Part shown: positions 8,571 through 19,889 of the stretch, piece after piece | How positions within the stretch are numbered: position 1 is the first letter of the stretch | Layout: each line of letters opens with the position of its first letter | Source of the DNA: Blastomyces gilchristii SLH14081 | Taxonomy: Eukaryota > Ascomycota > Eurotiomycetes > Onygenales > Ajellomycetaceae | DNA: 22,775 nucleotides | Reading direction: 5' to 3' | Assembly (NCBI RefSeq): GCF_000003855.2 | Contig: NW_003101648.1 | Location: forward strand, 74,597 to 97,371 | Notes under the pieces: generated by a model | The model's database searches: none | What the model saw: only the letters and a program-made list of their open reading frames with translations | Told to the model about the DNA's origin: nothing | Program-made: the position numbers and the translations under genes

Positions 8571-9990
8571 TGAATATCTTTTCTAGCTAATATGAATAAC
8601 ACTCTTCTCTGCTATCTGAACTGGAAGATATGCAGAACCTCTCAGAGAATTTACTCAAAACAGTAAGAAAAGCAGCTGAAATTACTGAATCAGAATTGAA
8701 GCTCTGTACATGTACAAGAATTCTAAACAAGATTGAGGTCTTGTGTACACAGTGACAGGTCAAGACAGAAGCTAAATAACAATTAACATTCACTGTGAAT
8801 TAAGTATTCACTATGAAGAGCTTCACTGATGCAATCATCATTATTAATAAGAATAGAGAAAACCAGATCTTAGATCTGCAGCAGAAGATTGAATATTTAC
8901 ACAGATAGATAACTACACTGAATCTGAAGATCTTATCACAATTATTTATAATCTCTTCAGAAGTGTACACATCATCAGAGATCACTGCACAGAATGAGAA
9001 TCTAAGTATGAAATACATCAAGTCAGAAGATCTGTCAGAGTCACTAAGCTTTAATAGTAACTGAAAAAATGATGCTGTAATCAGCTGACTAAGTCAGATG
9101 CAATCATATTATCAGATTAAATATAAACTCACAGATAGATAGTTAATGAAATTTTAACAAGTCTTAAGATCTGCTATGTTTCTATATGAAAAAGAAAAGT
9201 TATTATAAATAACTGATGAAAAGATGAATCTCACAGATCTGAAGTAATATTCATTTTCATAAATATGAAATGAGTTTTTCAAATGAATCTTATATAACTT
9301 TGAGAAAGTGAATATATAAGATAAGTATTACAAATGCTTTACTAAGTATAGATAAGTAAGTAATCTTATATTATACTTCACACACTTCAGCTTACACTAT
9401 CTCATATTAAATGAAGAGCTTTCAATATCTTTCTATTTATAGATCTTCATTCATGATCTTATATCTGAGTTAAGAGTGAAATGAAAATGCTTAATCTCAT
9501 AGTCAGACACAGTGAAGAAAGCATATAATATTCTTATTATATAGAAACAAGTGAGTCAATTATAATAGAAAATACTGTAATTGAGTATGTCTCAGTGAAG
9601 AACAGATAATCAGACTTCTATGACATAGATTATACATCTGAATATAATGAATCTAGATCTGAATGTCATTGCTAAAGCACTGAATTCTCTGAAAAAGAAA
9701 TTCTCTAAGTGAAAATCTTGATATTATAAGTATTGAGCTTGCTTCAACTGCAGATATCAAAATCATGATATAAAAGATTACACTCAGTATACACAGTTAA
9801 GAGAAGCAAGGAAGTTAAAAAACTAGCAGAATCAGTGAGCTCAGAGACACTCACTGATATTCTATGAAAAGTCTTTAAAGTGAAAGAGATATCTGTGTTA
9901 GATGACTCTCTGAATTCTGTGAATACTAAGAGAAAGCAGGCTTCTGACTGAGATGTAAATGAGAATGAAGTGAACACTCATCTCAATGTC
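8570..9990 (+). pseudogene. gag remnant with zinc knuckle
   Basis: Reading through stops, a helical, charged gag-like region begins near 8570 (LEDMQNLSENL at about 8622) and ends after a CCHC-type knuckle at 9740-9781. That knuckle reads CFNCRYQNHDIKDY: the first two Cys and the His remain, while the last expected Cys is Tyr (TAC). Gag would form the particle and bind the RNA. Open frames on the minus strand over the same bases are shadows. Frame breaks are frequent. The start is approximate. Confidence 0.7.
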
Positions 9991-12425
9991 TTAAGACCTG
10001 AAATGTTAATGTATAAGAGATACTTAAATAAGAATTAAGAGATAGCTGTAAAAGTATTAGTAAATACAGAAGCTTCTAAATAATATATTAATGTTTATAT
10101 AATTTGAAGACTGAAAGAGGTTTACTGAGTGAAGAATCTCTGATATATAAGATTATCTGATAACTGATATTTGATATTATCTGCAAGAGTAAGAGTTCTC
10201 TTGTACTTCAGAGAATAATCTTGCTATATTTGAGTGTGAGAGCTGCAGAACATGAAATATAATCTTATTCTTAAACTCAATTGATTTCAAAGGTTCAATC
10301 TGCAGATTCAATAATATACATATTATATACAGTTGACTGATAGAAAGAAAACAGTTCATACAATTCTATTAACTGATATGAGAAGGACATTTCATGTCTC
10401 TGATATAGAAGAATTAAATCTGCTTATATATTAATAAACAAAGAGAATGATTTGTAAGACCTTATCTAAAAGCATTCTGTATATCATACAGAATCTGAAA
10501 GCAGAGAAAATCAAGATAAAGAATATATGAAAGAATAAGTGTATAAAGAAGCTTCTGAAGAAGTATGAGAAGATCATCTAAACAGATCTTTTATCAGAAT
10601 TGTCACTGAAATGAGGATTTATATATGAGATTGATATAGAAGACATAAAACCAGTCAATCAGAATGCATACTCTCTATCACAAACACATCTCAAAGAACA
10701 GAAGTGTCAGATCACTGACCTTCTAGAACATGATCTCATACAACTCTTATCAAGTATGTGAGACTTTTCAGTTCTATTCATAAAAAAGACAGATGAGAAG
10801 TGATAAATGTATATTAATTATTAAGCACTCAATAAGCTTATAATCAAGAATGAATATTCACTGTCATGAATTCAATAACAGTTGAATACAGTTGAAAATA
10901 TCTGATATCTATTGAAGATTAATCTTCTCTCAGAATACTGACAGATCTGTGTAGATAAACTATCAGTATCATAAACTATATTTAATATATAATGAGAGAA
11001 GTTCAAAATTTCTGACAATGTTATTTTATCTGACAAATATACTCATTATCTTTTAAATGATGATGAATATAATTCTTTATAAATAGAATAAAATCTTATA
11101 TCTTGTATATCTCAATGACATTCTAGTCTTTTCAAACTTATATAATGAATATCTGAAGTATCTTGATAAAGTGCTTATAACTCTGACAGAGTATAAGCTC
11201 TATATTAAATTAATCAAGTGTGTGTTTGAAATGAAAGAGTTGAAGTTCATAGAATATGTAGTGAGTGATGACTGTATATATCTCATTCTGAAGAAATTGA
11301 ATGTCATAGTGAATTAACTGCAGCTGAGAAATATACATTATATATAACAGTTTCTTAAGTTGATCTCATATTACTGCAGATTCATCAAGAATTTCATATA
11401 AATATCAGTATCACTCTCAGATCTCTTAAGAGAAATGAATAAAAATCTGTGAAAGAAGAAGTTTCATTCAATCATCTGAAATACTGTGTATAAAGAGGCT
11501 TTTCTTACACTGAGAGAATGTATAATAACATTCTCAGTGCTTATTCAATCAGATTATGATAAATCTTTCTACATTGAGATAGACATATTTAAATGAGCTA
11601 TCAGAGATGCTCTTCTACAGATGAGTAAGAACAGCAAGCTGCATCTGATAATATATAATGATAGGAAACTATTGAGCACTGAGCTCAATTACTCAGTGTA
11701 TGAAAAGAAATTACTAACAATCAAGCACACACTGACATTGTGAGATAGATATATTAATAATAAGTATATAACAACAGTGATCACAGATTATGAAAGTCTT
11801 ATCTATCTATAATCAATGACAAAATCTTTCAAACACTTAGTATATTGAATCTCAGAGTTTCAAGTGTACAATCTTTATATTAAATACTGAAAGGAATTGA
11901 ATGCTGTGATATCTGATACAATCAGTCACAGATCTGATTTCATGAGTGAGAATTCTGTGAACTAGATATAAGAGAAGTTCATATTAAACACACTGAGAGA
12001 GTGCAAGGAATCAGAATAAGTGAACACTATAATCTCTTACTTAGAGAATGACAAGGTATCAGATAACAAGTATCTTGTAAGAGTAGTAGAAGAGATGCTT
12101 TCAAACTTCAAGTTGAAGAAATTGAAAAATAATGTTATACTTTACTGTGATCTAGAATATGCAGAAGCTCTCTATCTAGAATCTTTATTTAGACATGACT
12201 TAATAACTCACATATACAAGGAATTTGATCACTTAGAAAGCTCTGAACTCATAAGTATACTCAAATCAAGAGTATACTGATCAAGCATGACTGAGAATAT
12301 TCAGATATACACTCATGAGTGCCTGAATTATCAGATTGTGAAAGAATCTAAGAAGAATTAGAATATAAGAAAGTGTATATTAGATAAAGTGTATATACAA
12401 CTGTTCAAATGATGAGAAATGAATC
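9991..12425 (+). pseudogene. pol remnant: protease, reverse transcriptase, RNase H, start of integrase
   Basis: The protease active-site motif is at 10060-10077, reading VNTEAS where the family has a D[TS]GAS-type motif; the Asp is now Asn (10063-10065). RT contains MYINY.ALNKL at 10807, a motif A region with Asn in the catalytic position (10921-10923) and YLND at 11108-11119, where the family has YxDD. RNase H keeps an Asp in IEIDIFKWA (11582-11584), with later parts to about 11850. The integrase zinc-binding region follows from about 12210 (YKEFDHLESSELI..., then HECLNY near 12312, where a second Cys is expected at Tyr). It runs into the N gap. Several catalytic Asp codons are lost, so no product would work. 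Confidence 0.85.
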
Positions 12426-12629
12426 NNNNNNNNNNNNNNNNNNNNNNNNNNNNNNNNNNNNNNNNNNNNNNNNNNNNNNNNNNNNNNNNNNNNNNNNNNN
12501 NNNNNNNNNNNNNNNNNNNNNNNNNNNNNNNNNNNNNNNNNNNNNNNNNNNNNNNNNNNNNNNNNNNNNNNNNNNNNNNNNNNNNNNNNNNNNNNNNNNN
12601 NNNNNNNNNNNNNNNNNNNNNNNNNNNNN
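12426..12629. other. Assembly gap, 204 N
   Basis: An uninterrupted run of N inside the integrase core of the LTR retrotransposon. The real length is unknown. Translated X runs across it have no meaning. Confidence 1.
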
Positions 12630-12915
12630 GCGTCTGCAGTCTGTTGCTATCGAAACAGCTGGGCGCATTGCTCGGTTGGCTATAGAGCTGATTGGTCGAC
12701 GAACGTTATGATCTGCAGTTTCAGACCGACATAATTTTGAATGCATCTTGCGGAACGCCTGATGTGCCATCTGAGCAAGTCTACAAGACTATGAGATGAA
12801 TATCTCAGGCAGGCACTATTGATCACATGAATTCAACAGCATGCAGTCTTCAAGTGTTCATCATTCTACCCGTTGTATGAATTGCATCCGCGCATCCCGG
12901 AGAATGCTTTGAAAA
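12630..12915. other. GC-richer, less mutated patch beside the gap
   Basis: Directly right of the gap, 12630-12770 is rich in CG, GG and CC (GGGCGC, GGTCGACGAACG, GCGGAACGCC), unlike both flanks. Both strands are open over this stretch, but I recognise no protein. Bases 12875-12915 (CATCCGCGCATCCCGG) are also CG-rich and already belong to the integrase C-terminal region. It may be a protected part of the integrase core, a later insertion, or a join made in assembly. Confidence 0.5.
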
Positions 12916-13500
12916 AGATGAGAGAGAGAACAGCAGTTGCAGACATAACAGTTACAGACACAGCAGAAACAGGAGTTACAGACACAGCAGTAGCAGTTGT
13001 GAATACAGCAGTCACAGATGCAGAATCAAGATTGAAAGAGATCAGTCACACACACACAAAAGCTAATAAGTTACTCCTGAACTGAGCAATCAAATTGAAA
13101 AGAATATGAGACTCACTAGTTAAGAAATTGAGTCTCAAGATAAGAACATGAGTTCTTGTATACAATGAGAGTTCTGAGAAGTTTCAATCTAGATAATTTA
13201 AACTCTATAAAATACTCAAATCACATTCTCTGAGAACTTATGCATTGAAGAAATCAGAGAAACAGATCTTATACAACTTAATCAATGATTTATAACTTAT
13301 AAAAGTAAAGATGCAAGATCTGAGCAGATTATAATTATTCACAGCACTATTATCAGTATTGAAAAAGAAGAGACTTATAATTGAAAAGTCTTACAAAGTA
13401 AGAGAAATCATAGACACTTATGAATCAGATGATCTTACTTATTCTGACCTTTTCATAATTATAAGAAAAGAATGAAAAGTAATGAAGAAATCAGATAAAT
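12870..13500 (+). pseudogene. Integrase C-terminal part with GPY-like domain
   Basis: Reading through TGA as Trp, a linker with short Thr/Ala-rich repeats (TDTA, 12940-13030, encoded by an imperfect ACAGACACAGCAG array) leads to FQSRWFKLYKIL at about 13173-13210, then LRTYAL and LINDL. This is the pattern of the GPY/F domain of Ty3/gypsy integrases, with the Gly-Pro pair of GPY now Lys-Leu. It belongs to the same pol as 9991-12425, continuing across the gap. Confidence 0.7.
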
Positions 13501-16046
13501 ATCACACTTTAATAAGTAATGAGACTGTAGTCAGTTATATAATAACACATCACAGACAGTGAGTGTAATATGACAAAGAGCAGTCTCAAAGCAGCAGACT
13601 TGTATATGAGTCAGATTGCAGAAGAAAAAGAAATTTAGAGTTGAATTTAACTGTTTATATCAGTTCAATTATGAAGATCACAGAGAACAAACTATCTGAA
13701 ATATCTGCAGATGTATGAGATCAAGCTATCTTAATCTCTGAGAATACTCAGAGATCAGATGAGATTAGTTTTAATAAGCTGTTCACTGTAGTGATCTGAG
13801 CAGGTGAAGAGAGACAGTATAATGTATAAGACAGAATTACAAAAGATGAAAGCTGCTGAACCTAGTCACTGAATACTGTATTATATAGAGGTCATGTAAG
13901 AGTAGTGACTAGCAGATAAAGAAAAAGTATAAGAAAAGAAATAATGAATTAATTATCAACTGTAAGAGTCAGCTGTAAAAGACAAATATTATCATACATA
14001 TCTCATTCATTTTCATATGTCACATGTTTAATCTATTTCCAACATCATGTCATCTGAAAAACACTAAAAACAAAGGAAATCTTAAAACTCAAGATCTGTA
14101 AGAGATTCAAGAGCTGTAAGTCACTCTTATAACAATGCTGTGCATGTCTCTGATTTCTCTATCACTCTGTGTACAACATTAATGTCATTTATTACAAGAT
14201 TGACTGAAATACCAATATAGAAATACACACATGTATGTGTAGAGAAATTGAAGAAGAGTATGAGACTCACAGAATCAGAAGTCAGAACAGAGAGAACAGA
14301 GATGAAAGAAACAGAAGAAGAAGAAGATATAGAATCAGATAAACAATAACAGAAGTTACTCAGAGTCAAACACTTATAACTCAGTGTGTGCACAACCTTT
14401 CTCACAGAAGAGAGAGAGAAAGTGATAGAAGAAGCTTGAGAGTGAAAGAGAGTAGTCTTGACAGTGTTATTATCTTTGATTAGAATGACCTCTGACACTG
14501 AAGCAACTAAGAACTATTGTTAGTGTATGAAAATTATAAAATCAGAGATGAGAATAGTTACTGAATAAACACTCACTGATCTTAGAGTTGTATGTGTAAT
14601 TACAATATACATGAGACTTCTCAGAAAGAGAGAGAGAGACATGAGAGAATACAGAAAGCAGAATACAGTGTATAAATGACTCATTCTCACAATAACATCT
14701 CAGACAAGATGTATGAGTCTCACATCTGTAAGTGTAAAAGAGTATGACATCTGTATTCCTGTTTCTGAAAACACAGATATCTTTTGTCTGTACTACAAAG
14801 TCAGATGACAGACATCAGAGAATAGACTGATATAGATCTATTATTTTAAAGAAATTCATCAGAGTGAATATCTCTGTAATGTTGAACTTTATAATTGTGA
14901 AAAGTTTCTTAATATCTGTGAATGCTATGACTTTATATATAGTAAAACTCATAATGATTTCTTCTAAGAACAGAAAAATCAGTATTAGAAAGAAAAGATA
15001 AAAAAGAAAAAGACTTATAATCTTAACACTGTTAAGAGAAGAGATGATTCTCTGATATAAATAAATAATTATATTATCATAAATATTTAAAATGAATGTA
15101 ATAATCAGTGTCTGTGACTGAGCTTCAGATAGTTATGTTATATACAGTCTTTGTACAATAAATTATTCTAGAAGTCAGCAGAAAGAGCAGAAGTGTACAT
15201 GCTGATAAATATGATTTATTAAGTCTATACAACATCTTCTTGAAATGAGAAGAGCTGATAATGAAAGTAGAGATGGTAAAATCAGAGAGAGTAGAAGTAG
15301 CAGAAGTGAGAGTCACAGGAACAGAGATAGCAGAAGTGAGAGAATCAGACACAGAGACAGATATAGAAGATTGAGAGGCAGCAGCAGAAGAAGTAGAGAG
15401 AAATATGAAAGACTCAGTCACATATAACACAGACAATTTCTTCATTATTGTGTTCTTCAAGTTCTCAATCAATGATTTAACATTGAGTTTACTATCATCA
15501 GTGAACACAGATCTGTCAATATATAAAGATTCTATGTGAATAAAAACAAACATCAGCATCTGCATTCACATAAAATCATGTCAGAAAACACAATCAGAAA
15601 CTCACTGAGAAGAAAAACAGTTGAGAATGTATAAGAAGATGAAGAATATGTGCTATTCATGATAGTATGTTCTGACAATTGTTAGAAGATAAACAAGTTC
15701 TGATCACATTTCACAATGCATTACACTTACTGCTAATGAACTGCCTGGTATGAGTACTACAATGATACTTATTATGAGAATGAGAAGCCATTACCAGGAA
15801 CACATACAATGTGATAGATAAACAGATAAAAGAGGTAAATAGAAGAAGAGGCAGTAATCTGAGATAAGATAGTGATGATGTTTGATAATGACAATGATGA
15901 AGAAGATGATTGAAGAATGAGAAAAGTTAGTGAATAAGTGATGTAATATAGTGAAAGTTTCTTTATGATCACAAACACTAGTGGCACACTAATCCGCATG
16001 AAGCTAGAACAAATGTTATGATCACATGAGCATGACTGAATCTGAT
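13501..16046 (+). other. Long 3' region of the LTR retrotransposon, no identifiable gene
   Basis: About 2.5 kb separates the integrase from the polypurine tract. Reading through stops, 13500-13920 still looks protein-like in frame but matches nothing I know. From 14000 on it is purine-rich with simple repeats (GAAGAAGAAG near 14318, AGAGAGAG near 14624, AGCAGAAG/AGTGAGAG near 15290-15400). Open frames here (14127-14498 minus, 15125-15565 minus, 15245-15427 plus) are of low complexity (Ser/Thr or Arg/Ser) and probably chance. CG- and GG-containing patches reappear at 15740-16055. Confidence 0.5.
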
Positions 16047-16055
16047 GAGGGAGGA
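16047..16055 (+). other. Polypurine tract before the 3' LTR
   Basis: GAGGGAGGA directly precedes the TG of the 3' LTR, the expected site of plus-strand priming in LTR retrotransposons. It keeps GGG and GG despite the mutated surroundings. Confidence 0.82.
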
Positions 16056-16222
16056 TGTGGTTCAGAAGAACATATGACTGTCAGATAATAACACAGCCGC
16101 TTCTGAACTTGCTTACAAGTGTAAAGAGGTCATAGCGGCCGCTAATTAATTTAGCGTATGATATATAAGAAGCCGGCGTACGCCTGTAATCGTACGCTGG
16201 CTCAAGCAACCTTTGAATCACA
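16056..16222 (+). repeat. 3' LTR (167 bp)
   Basis: Same length as the 5' LTR. The ten positions where this copy is mutated all lie at LTR position 75 or earlier (last at 16130); the remainder is CG-rich. It folds strongly: AGCCGGCGTACG (16171-16182) and CGTACGCTGGCT (16191-16202) form a 12-bp stem, with one G-T pair, around an 8-base loop. Confidence 0.93.
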
Positions 16223-16226
16223 CATT
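16223..16226 (+). repeat. Target site duplication of the LTR retrotransposon, right (CATT)
   Basis: Partner of 7956-7959, directly after the terminal CA of the 3' LTR. Confidence 0.82.
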
Positions 16227-16322
16227 AAATAGATAGATAGAAAGAAATTGAAAGGAAAAGATAAAGTAAAGAGAGCTACAGAACAAGACCTCTGCAGTTT
16301 ACACCTTAAGCTATATACATAT

Positions 16323-16335
16323 TCATCAGTGTAAC
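16323..16335 (+). repeat. Target site duplication of LINE copy 2, right (TCATCAGTGTAAC)
   Basis: Partner of 7664-7676. After it, element E resumes and aligns with E' (inverted, 6254 downward). Confidence 0.82.
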
Positions 16336-18828
16336 AGTTGAATATATACTCTTAACAATTTTTTATAACTCTAGAATTGATTTAGTGTATAAATTCATCA
16401 GATTATCTTGAAGATAGCAGTCAAATTCAGTTTTATAAGCATGTAGTTTTGTCTGATTTTCAGTTATAATCAATGTATATAAGTTCTGTTTCAAAGTTAG
16501 TATTATAGTTCTATATAATATGAAGTATTATCAAAGATCATTACTTACTAGAGAATTATATTTCACTGTCTTCATATCTTAAACATCTGCTCATTTAAAT
16601 CTCTGATAGTTAGTATTATAGTAGTCTCAGACTAATTTAATATATGAGTCTCATTTCTTCTCTATTTAATCTTGAGAAGTGTAGATATTAACTCAATAGA
16701 AGAGATCTAGTAGAGCTGCTACAGTATAATACTCTGTAAAAAATTATTCAGTGTTACTGTAATAATATATCAGTTTATCTCTTACAGTAATAATAGTCTG
16801 TACTATAACATTATCTCAGACTGAATTTCTTTTTAAGTGATTCAACTACTTCTTAAGATAAGTAAATAAACTGTTATACATTTATCAGACTGACTGCAGT
16901 ATTGATATACAAGTGATTGAGACTGTCTTTATTATCTTATAAAACTGAAACAGTAAATCAATCACATATTTCAACTGAGTTCACTTTATATTAGAAAGTT
17001 TCAATATCTGAATCTTTTTTCAATCAGAATATTACACTCAATGATTAATTATCTGATATAATTAAAGAGTCTGAACAGTTATCTTATATATTAAACTTCA
17101 CTGTGTTCTAATATTCTATATCATATTCAGTGATGTGACTAATTTGTTTATTTATTAAATATTATGAAATTATTATTATTATTTAGAGAAGATACAAATT
17201 GTATTAGCAATGTTTTAAATCTATAATATTTAAATTATTAGTTAATCTATTCAAAATTAACAGTAGTATTATCAAAAAGTGTTATTAAAAAGCAATATTA
17301 AAAAGTGTTATCAAAAAATATTATCTTTTACAAAGTAAATGTAAAAGTTACTTAAGTAATCACTTTTATCTCATTCTTATCTCAAGAATTAGTCATCTTA
17401 TTATTCTTCATCTCAATATTAAGATTCTTTATCAGTATTTATATTATAAGTTGAATCATATGAGTAATGCAGAGAATATAATCTTATTTATTATTTCAGA
17501 AATACAAAGCTAATTTTTACTTTAAGCTCTTTATTATAGTACAGTTATTCACAGCATTATCAGTTATAATTGTAAGAAGACTGAGACTAATATCTCAATA
17601 GTCATTTTTAATCACAGTCATTAATATCTCTGCTATATAATTCTCAGTATGACTACTAATCAATGATTTAAATTTAATTAATATCTCTTAATAAGTTCAG
17701 TTCTTATTAATATAATAATATATAACTCTTATAAATGTAAGATTATTTATACTAGTTTATATATTCACTGTAAGAGACACTCTTTGATGATTCTTCAACT
17801 CTGATTCTAGATATTATATATTTACTTTGTAGTATATCTTGAGATTGAACTGAAGACAGAATTGATGTAAAATATAAAGATTTGAATTAAGTATTTAAAG
17901 AAGTATTCAGAATTCAGAGTTTTCAATTAATTGAAGAGAAAGATTCAGAGATATATATATATAAAATAATTATTCATGAAAGTTATCAGATAAGAGTTAT
18001 AAAATCAGAGTACTGATATATAATTGTTTTTATATAATTTTCTTCAAATTAAAAAGTTAGTATTATTAAAAATCAGTATCTGATAGAGTAACTTATCAGC
18101 TCAGTAGTAATTTTGTGATTATTTTTCTTCTATTATCTGCATTCTGATGACTTCAGATGTCAGAAAATTTCTTCAGAGTTATAATCAGTTTATAATGAAT
18201 GTTTCTGAATGAAGTTATAGTAATTATAGCAGAGAGATGACTCTTCAGTAATCTATAATACAATCTGTTAATAATTATTTCATAGTTCATCTCAGTATTT
18301 GTGTTGAGTTTTTCATAAATTTTATAATCTGAAATCAGATGTGAAGAATGAAGTGATTATTTATTATAATTGAAAGAGAGCATTCTGTATTGAATTATAA
18401 ATAATATAGACTTTGTGATTCACAGTGATTTCTTGAAGAGTTTATGAATCTTCAATAGAAGTAAAAGAAGTGAAAGAAGTGAATTCAGAAGATATGATAA
18501 TAATTTAAGAAAGATAATAATTTATTTTCAATAACTAATCACTGATATGCGTAAGAAGAATTAATATAAGAGAAAATAATCTTGTTTCTTAGCTTAGTTA
18601 TAATTTTAGTACTAACTCAGATTGAATATTATTAATATATAAAAGTAAATAAACAATCTTGATTAATCTCTGTTATATTTCTTAAAATATATTAATATTA
18701 TGAAAGAGAGTGTTATTAAATTATGTTATTAGATGATATTATTAAAAATATATTAATATTATAAATATCAATATTGAAAAAATGTTGATACTTATATATT
18801 ATAGTGATTTATAAATCATGATAGTTAA

Positions 18829-18849
18829 ATATATATATATATATATATT
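18829..18849. repeat. AT dinucleotide microsatellite
   Basis: An uninterrupted alternating A-T run within the body of element E. Confidence 0.9.
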
Positions 18850-19022
18850 ATTTCTGACTTGATTACAACTTGTATAATAATTTTTAAAAACTTAAAATTA
18901 ATTTCAATTATTAATAATTATGAACTTATAACTAACTAATATAAAAAGAAAAAAACTTTTTCTACTCATTATCTTTCTACTCTTTTTCATTCTTCTTATT
19001 ATTCTTTATAATTCACTTCTTA

Positions 19023-19050
19023 TTCTTCTTCTTCTTCTTCTTCTTCTTCT
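19023..19050. repeat. TTC trinucleotide microsatellite
   Basis: About nine TTC/CTT units (GAA on the minus strand). If the minus strand was coding it would be an acidic Glu run. Confidence 0.9.
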
Positions 19051-19844
19051 CATCTGAGATGATAATTATCTTAAAATCTCTCTTTACTATCTTCTCAGAG
19101 AAGGGTTCTTACTACTCTCTCTTAGTCAGATTAATCTGTGTCTCAAAATTCTGCATTTTCTGATCTGCTGTCTCATGTTTCATCTCAGTAGTAAGTAGAT
19201 TGATATACTCAGAGAGCAGAGCTGTCTTCTCAATATTCTAAATCATGAAGTGTATTCAAGATCTGAATAAGATCTTAATTCTCTTCTTCTCTGTTAGCTT
19301 CTGCTAATTAATTAGAGAACAGAAGTATTATTAAAAATTATTATCTTTTAATAAATAAAAAACTTATCAGTTTTGACTTCTTTATCTCTTACTTTAACAT
19401 CTTCTTAATTTTCTTCTACTATTACTTATTTATAGTAATACTCTTCTTCTCTCTCTCTCTCTTTATCTTAATTTTAAATCATTCTTGAGACTTTTTCTGA
19501 TCTCACTGCTGCTGTATGAGACTCTTCACTATCTTCTTCTTCAATCTCTTATAAGCAGTGTCATTCATATTATTTCTATACTTAGTTCAGTCTAAATCTA
19601 TCAAGAGTGTTACTTAAAATTGTTATTATTTTACTCTCTTACAGAGTCTCTTCAAGACATTATAATATATCTTACAATCTGTCTTCTCTCACTTGAATGT
19701 CTTCTTCTTCTCTTTCTTCAATCTGTAACAGTGCTCACGCGCCTTGATAATTCACAGAATCACAGAATATTTGAAGACAGATAACATGATTAATTTCAGT
19801 GAGTATTGAAGAGAAGTGAAGGCAGAAGAGATAGTCAGAAATGA

Positions 19845-19889
19845 TATGATAATAATAATGATAATAATAATAATAATAATGATAATGAT
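19845..19889. repeat. AAT/GATAAT microsatellite
   Basis: Imperfect run of ATA and GATAAT units inside element E. It resembles the LINE/SINE tails, but no LINE or SINE 3' end lies next to it. Confidence 0.85.

Larger units (their letters stand above)
7960..16222 (+). mobile_element. LTR retrotransposon of Ty3/gypsy type, 8263 bp with both LTRs
   Basis: Two 167-bp LTRs in direct orientation (7960-8126 and 16056-16222) have TGTGGTTC...GAATCACA ends. CATT duplications flank it at 7956-7959 and 16223-16226, and a polypurine tract GAGGGAGGA precedes the 3' LTR. Internal domains run gag zinc knuckle, protease, RT, RNase H, integrase, the Ty3/gypsy order. Its target is LINE copy 2, whose sequence is continuous across the insertion when compared with LINE copy 1. 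A 204-N gap removes part of the integrase. The length includes that gap, whose real size is unknown. It is a different family from the chromodomain gypsies. Confidence 0.92.
7677..16322 (-). mobile_element. LINE copy 2, 5'-truncated (about 379 bp net), split by the LTR retrotransposon
   Basis: On the minus strand this is the LINE 3' UTR only. The tail (AAT repeats) is at 7677-7699, the hairpin at 7741-7761 and the body up to 7959, continuing after the LTR element from 16223 to about 16275 in clear similarity to LINE copy 1 (2440-2772). The last about 47 bases up to 16322 are not clearly alignable. A 13-bp duplication, TCATCGGTGTAAC at 7664-7676 and TCATCAGTGTAAC at 16323-16335, brackets it; the single mismatch is a CpG transition. 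E' has the unoccupied site. 5' truncation is usual for LINEs. Confidence 0.85.

Noticed and set aside
8587..10359. Several minus-strand open frames across gag and protease
   Set aside because: The plus strand carries the zinc knuckle, protease and RT in order. G-to-A changes remove stops from the minus strand, leaving shadows.
12405..12770. Open frames crossing the N run on both strands
   Set aside because: They are mostly unknown residues and are produced by the gap.
15245..15427. Arg/Ser-rich open frame resembling an RS domain
   Set aside because: It arises from AGA/AGT-rich simple repeats inside the retrotransposon; the minus strand is equally open with Ser/Thr.
16600..17000. hAT transposase C-terminal domain on the minus strand
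   Set aside because: With TGA read as Trp it gives protein-like text, but I could not match the expected dimerisation motif order, so it is left unassigned.
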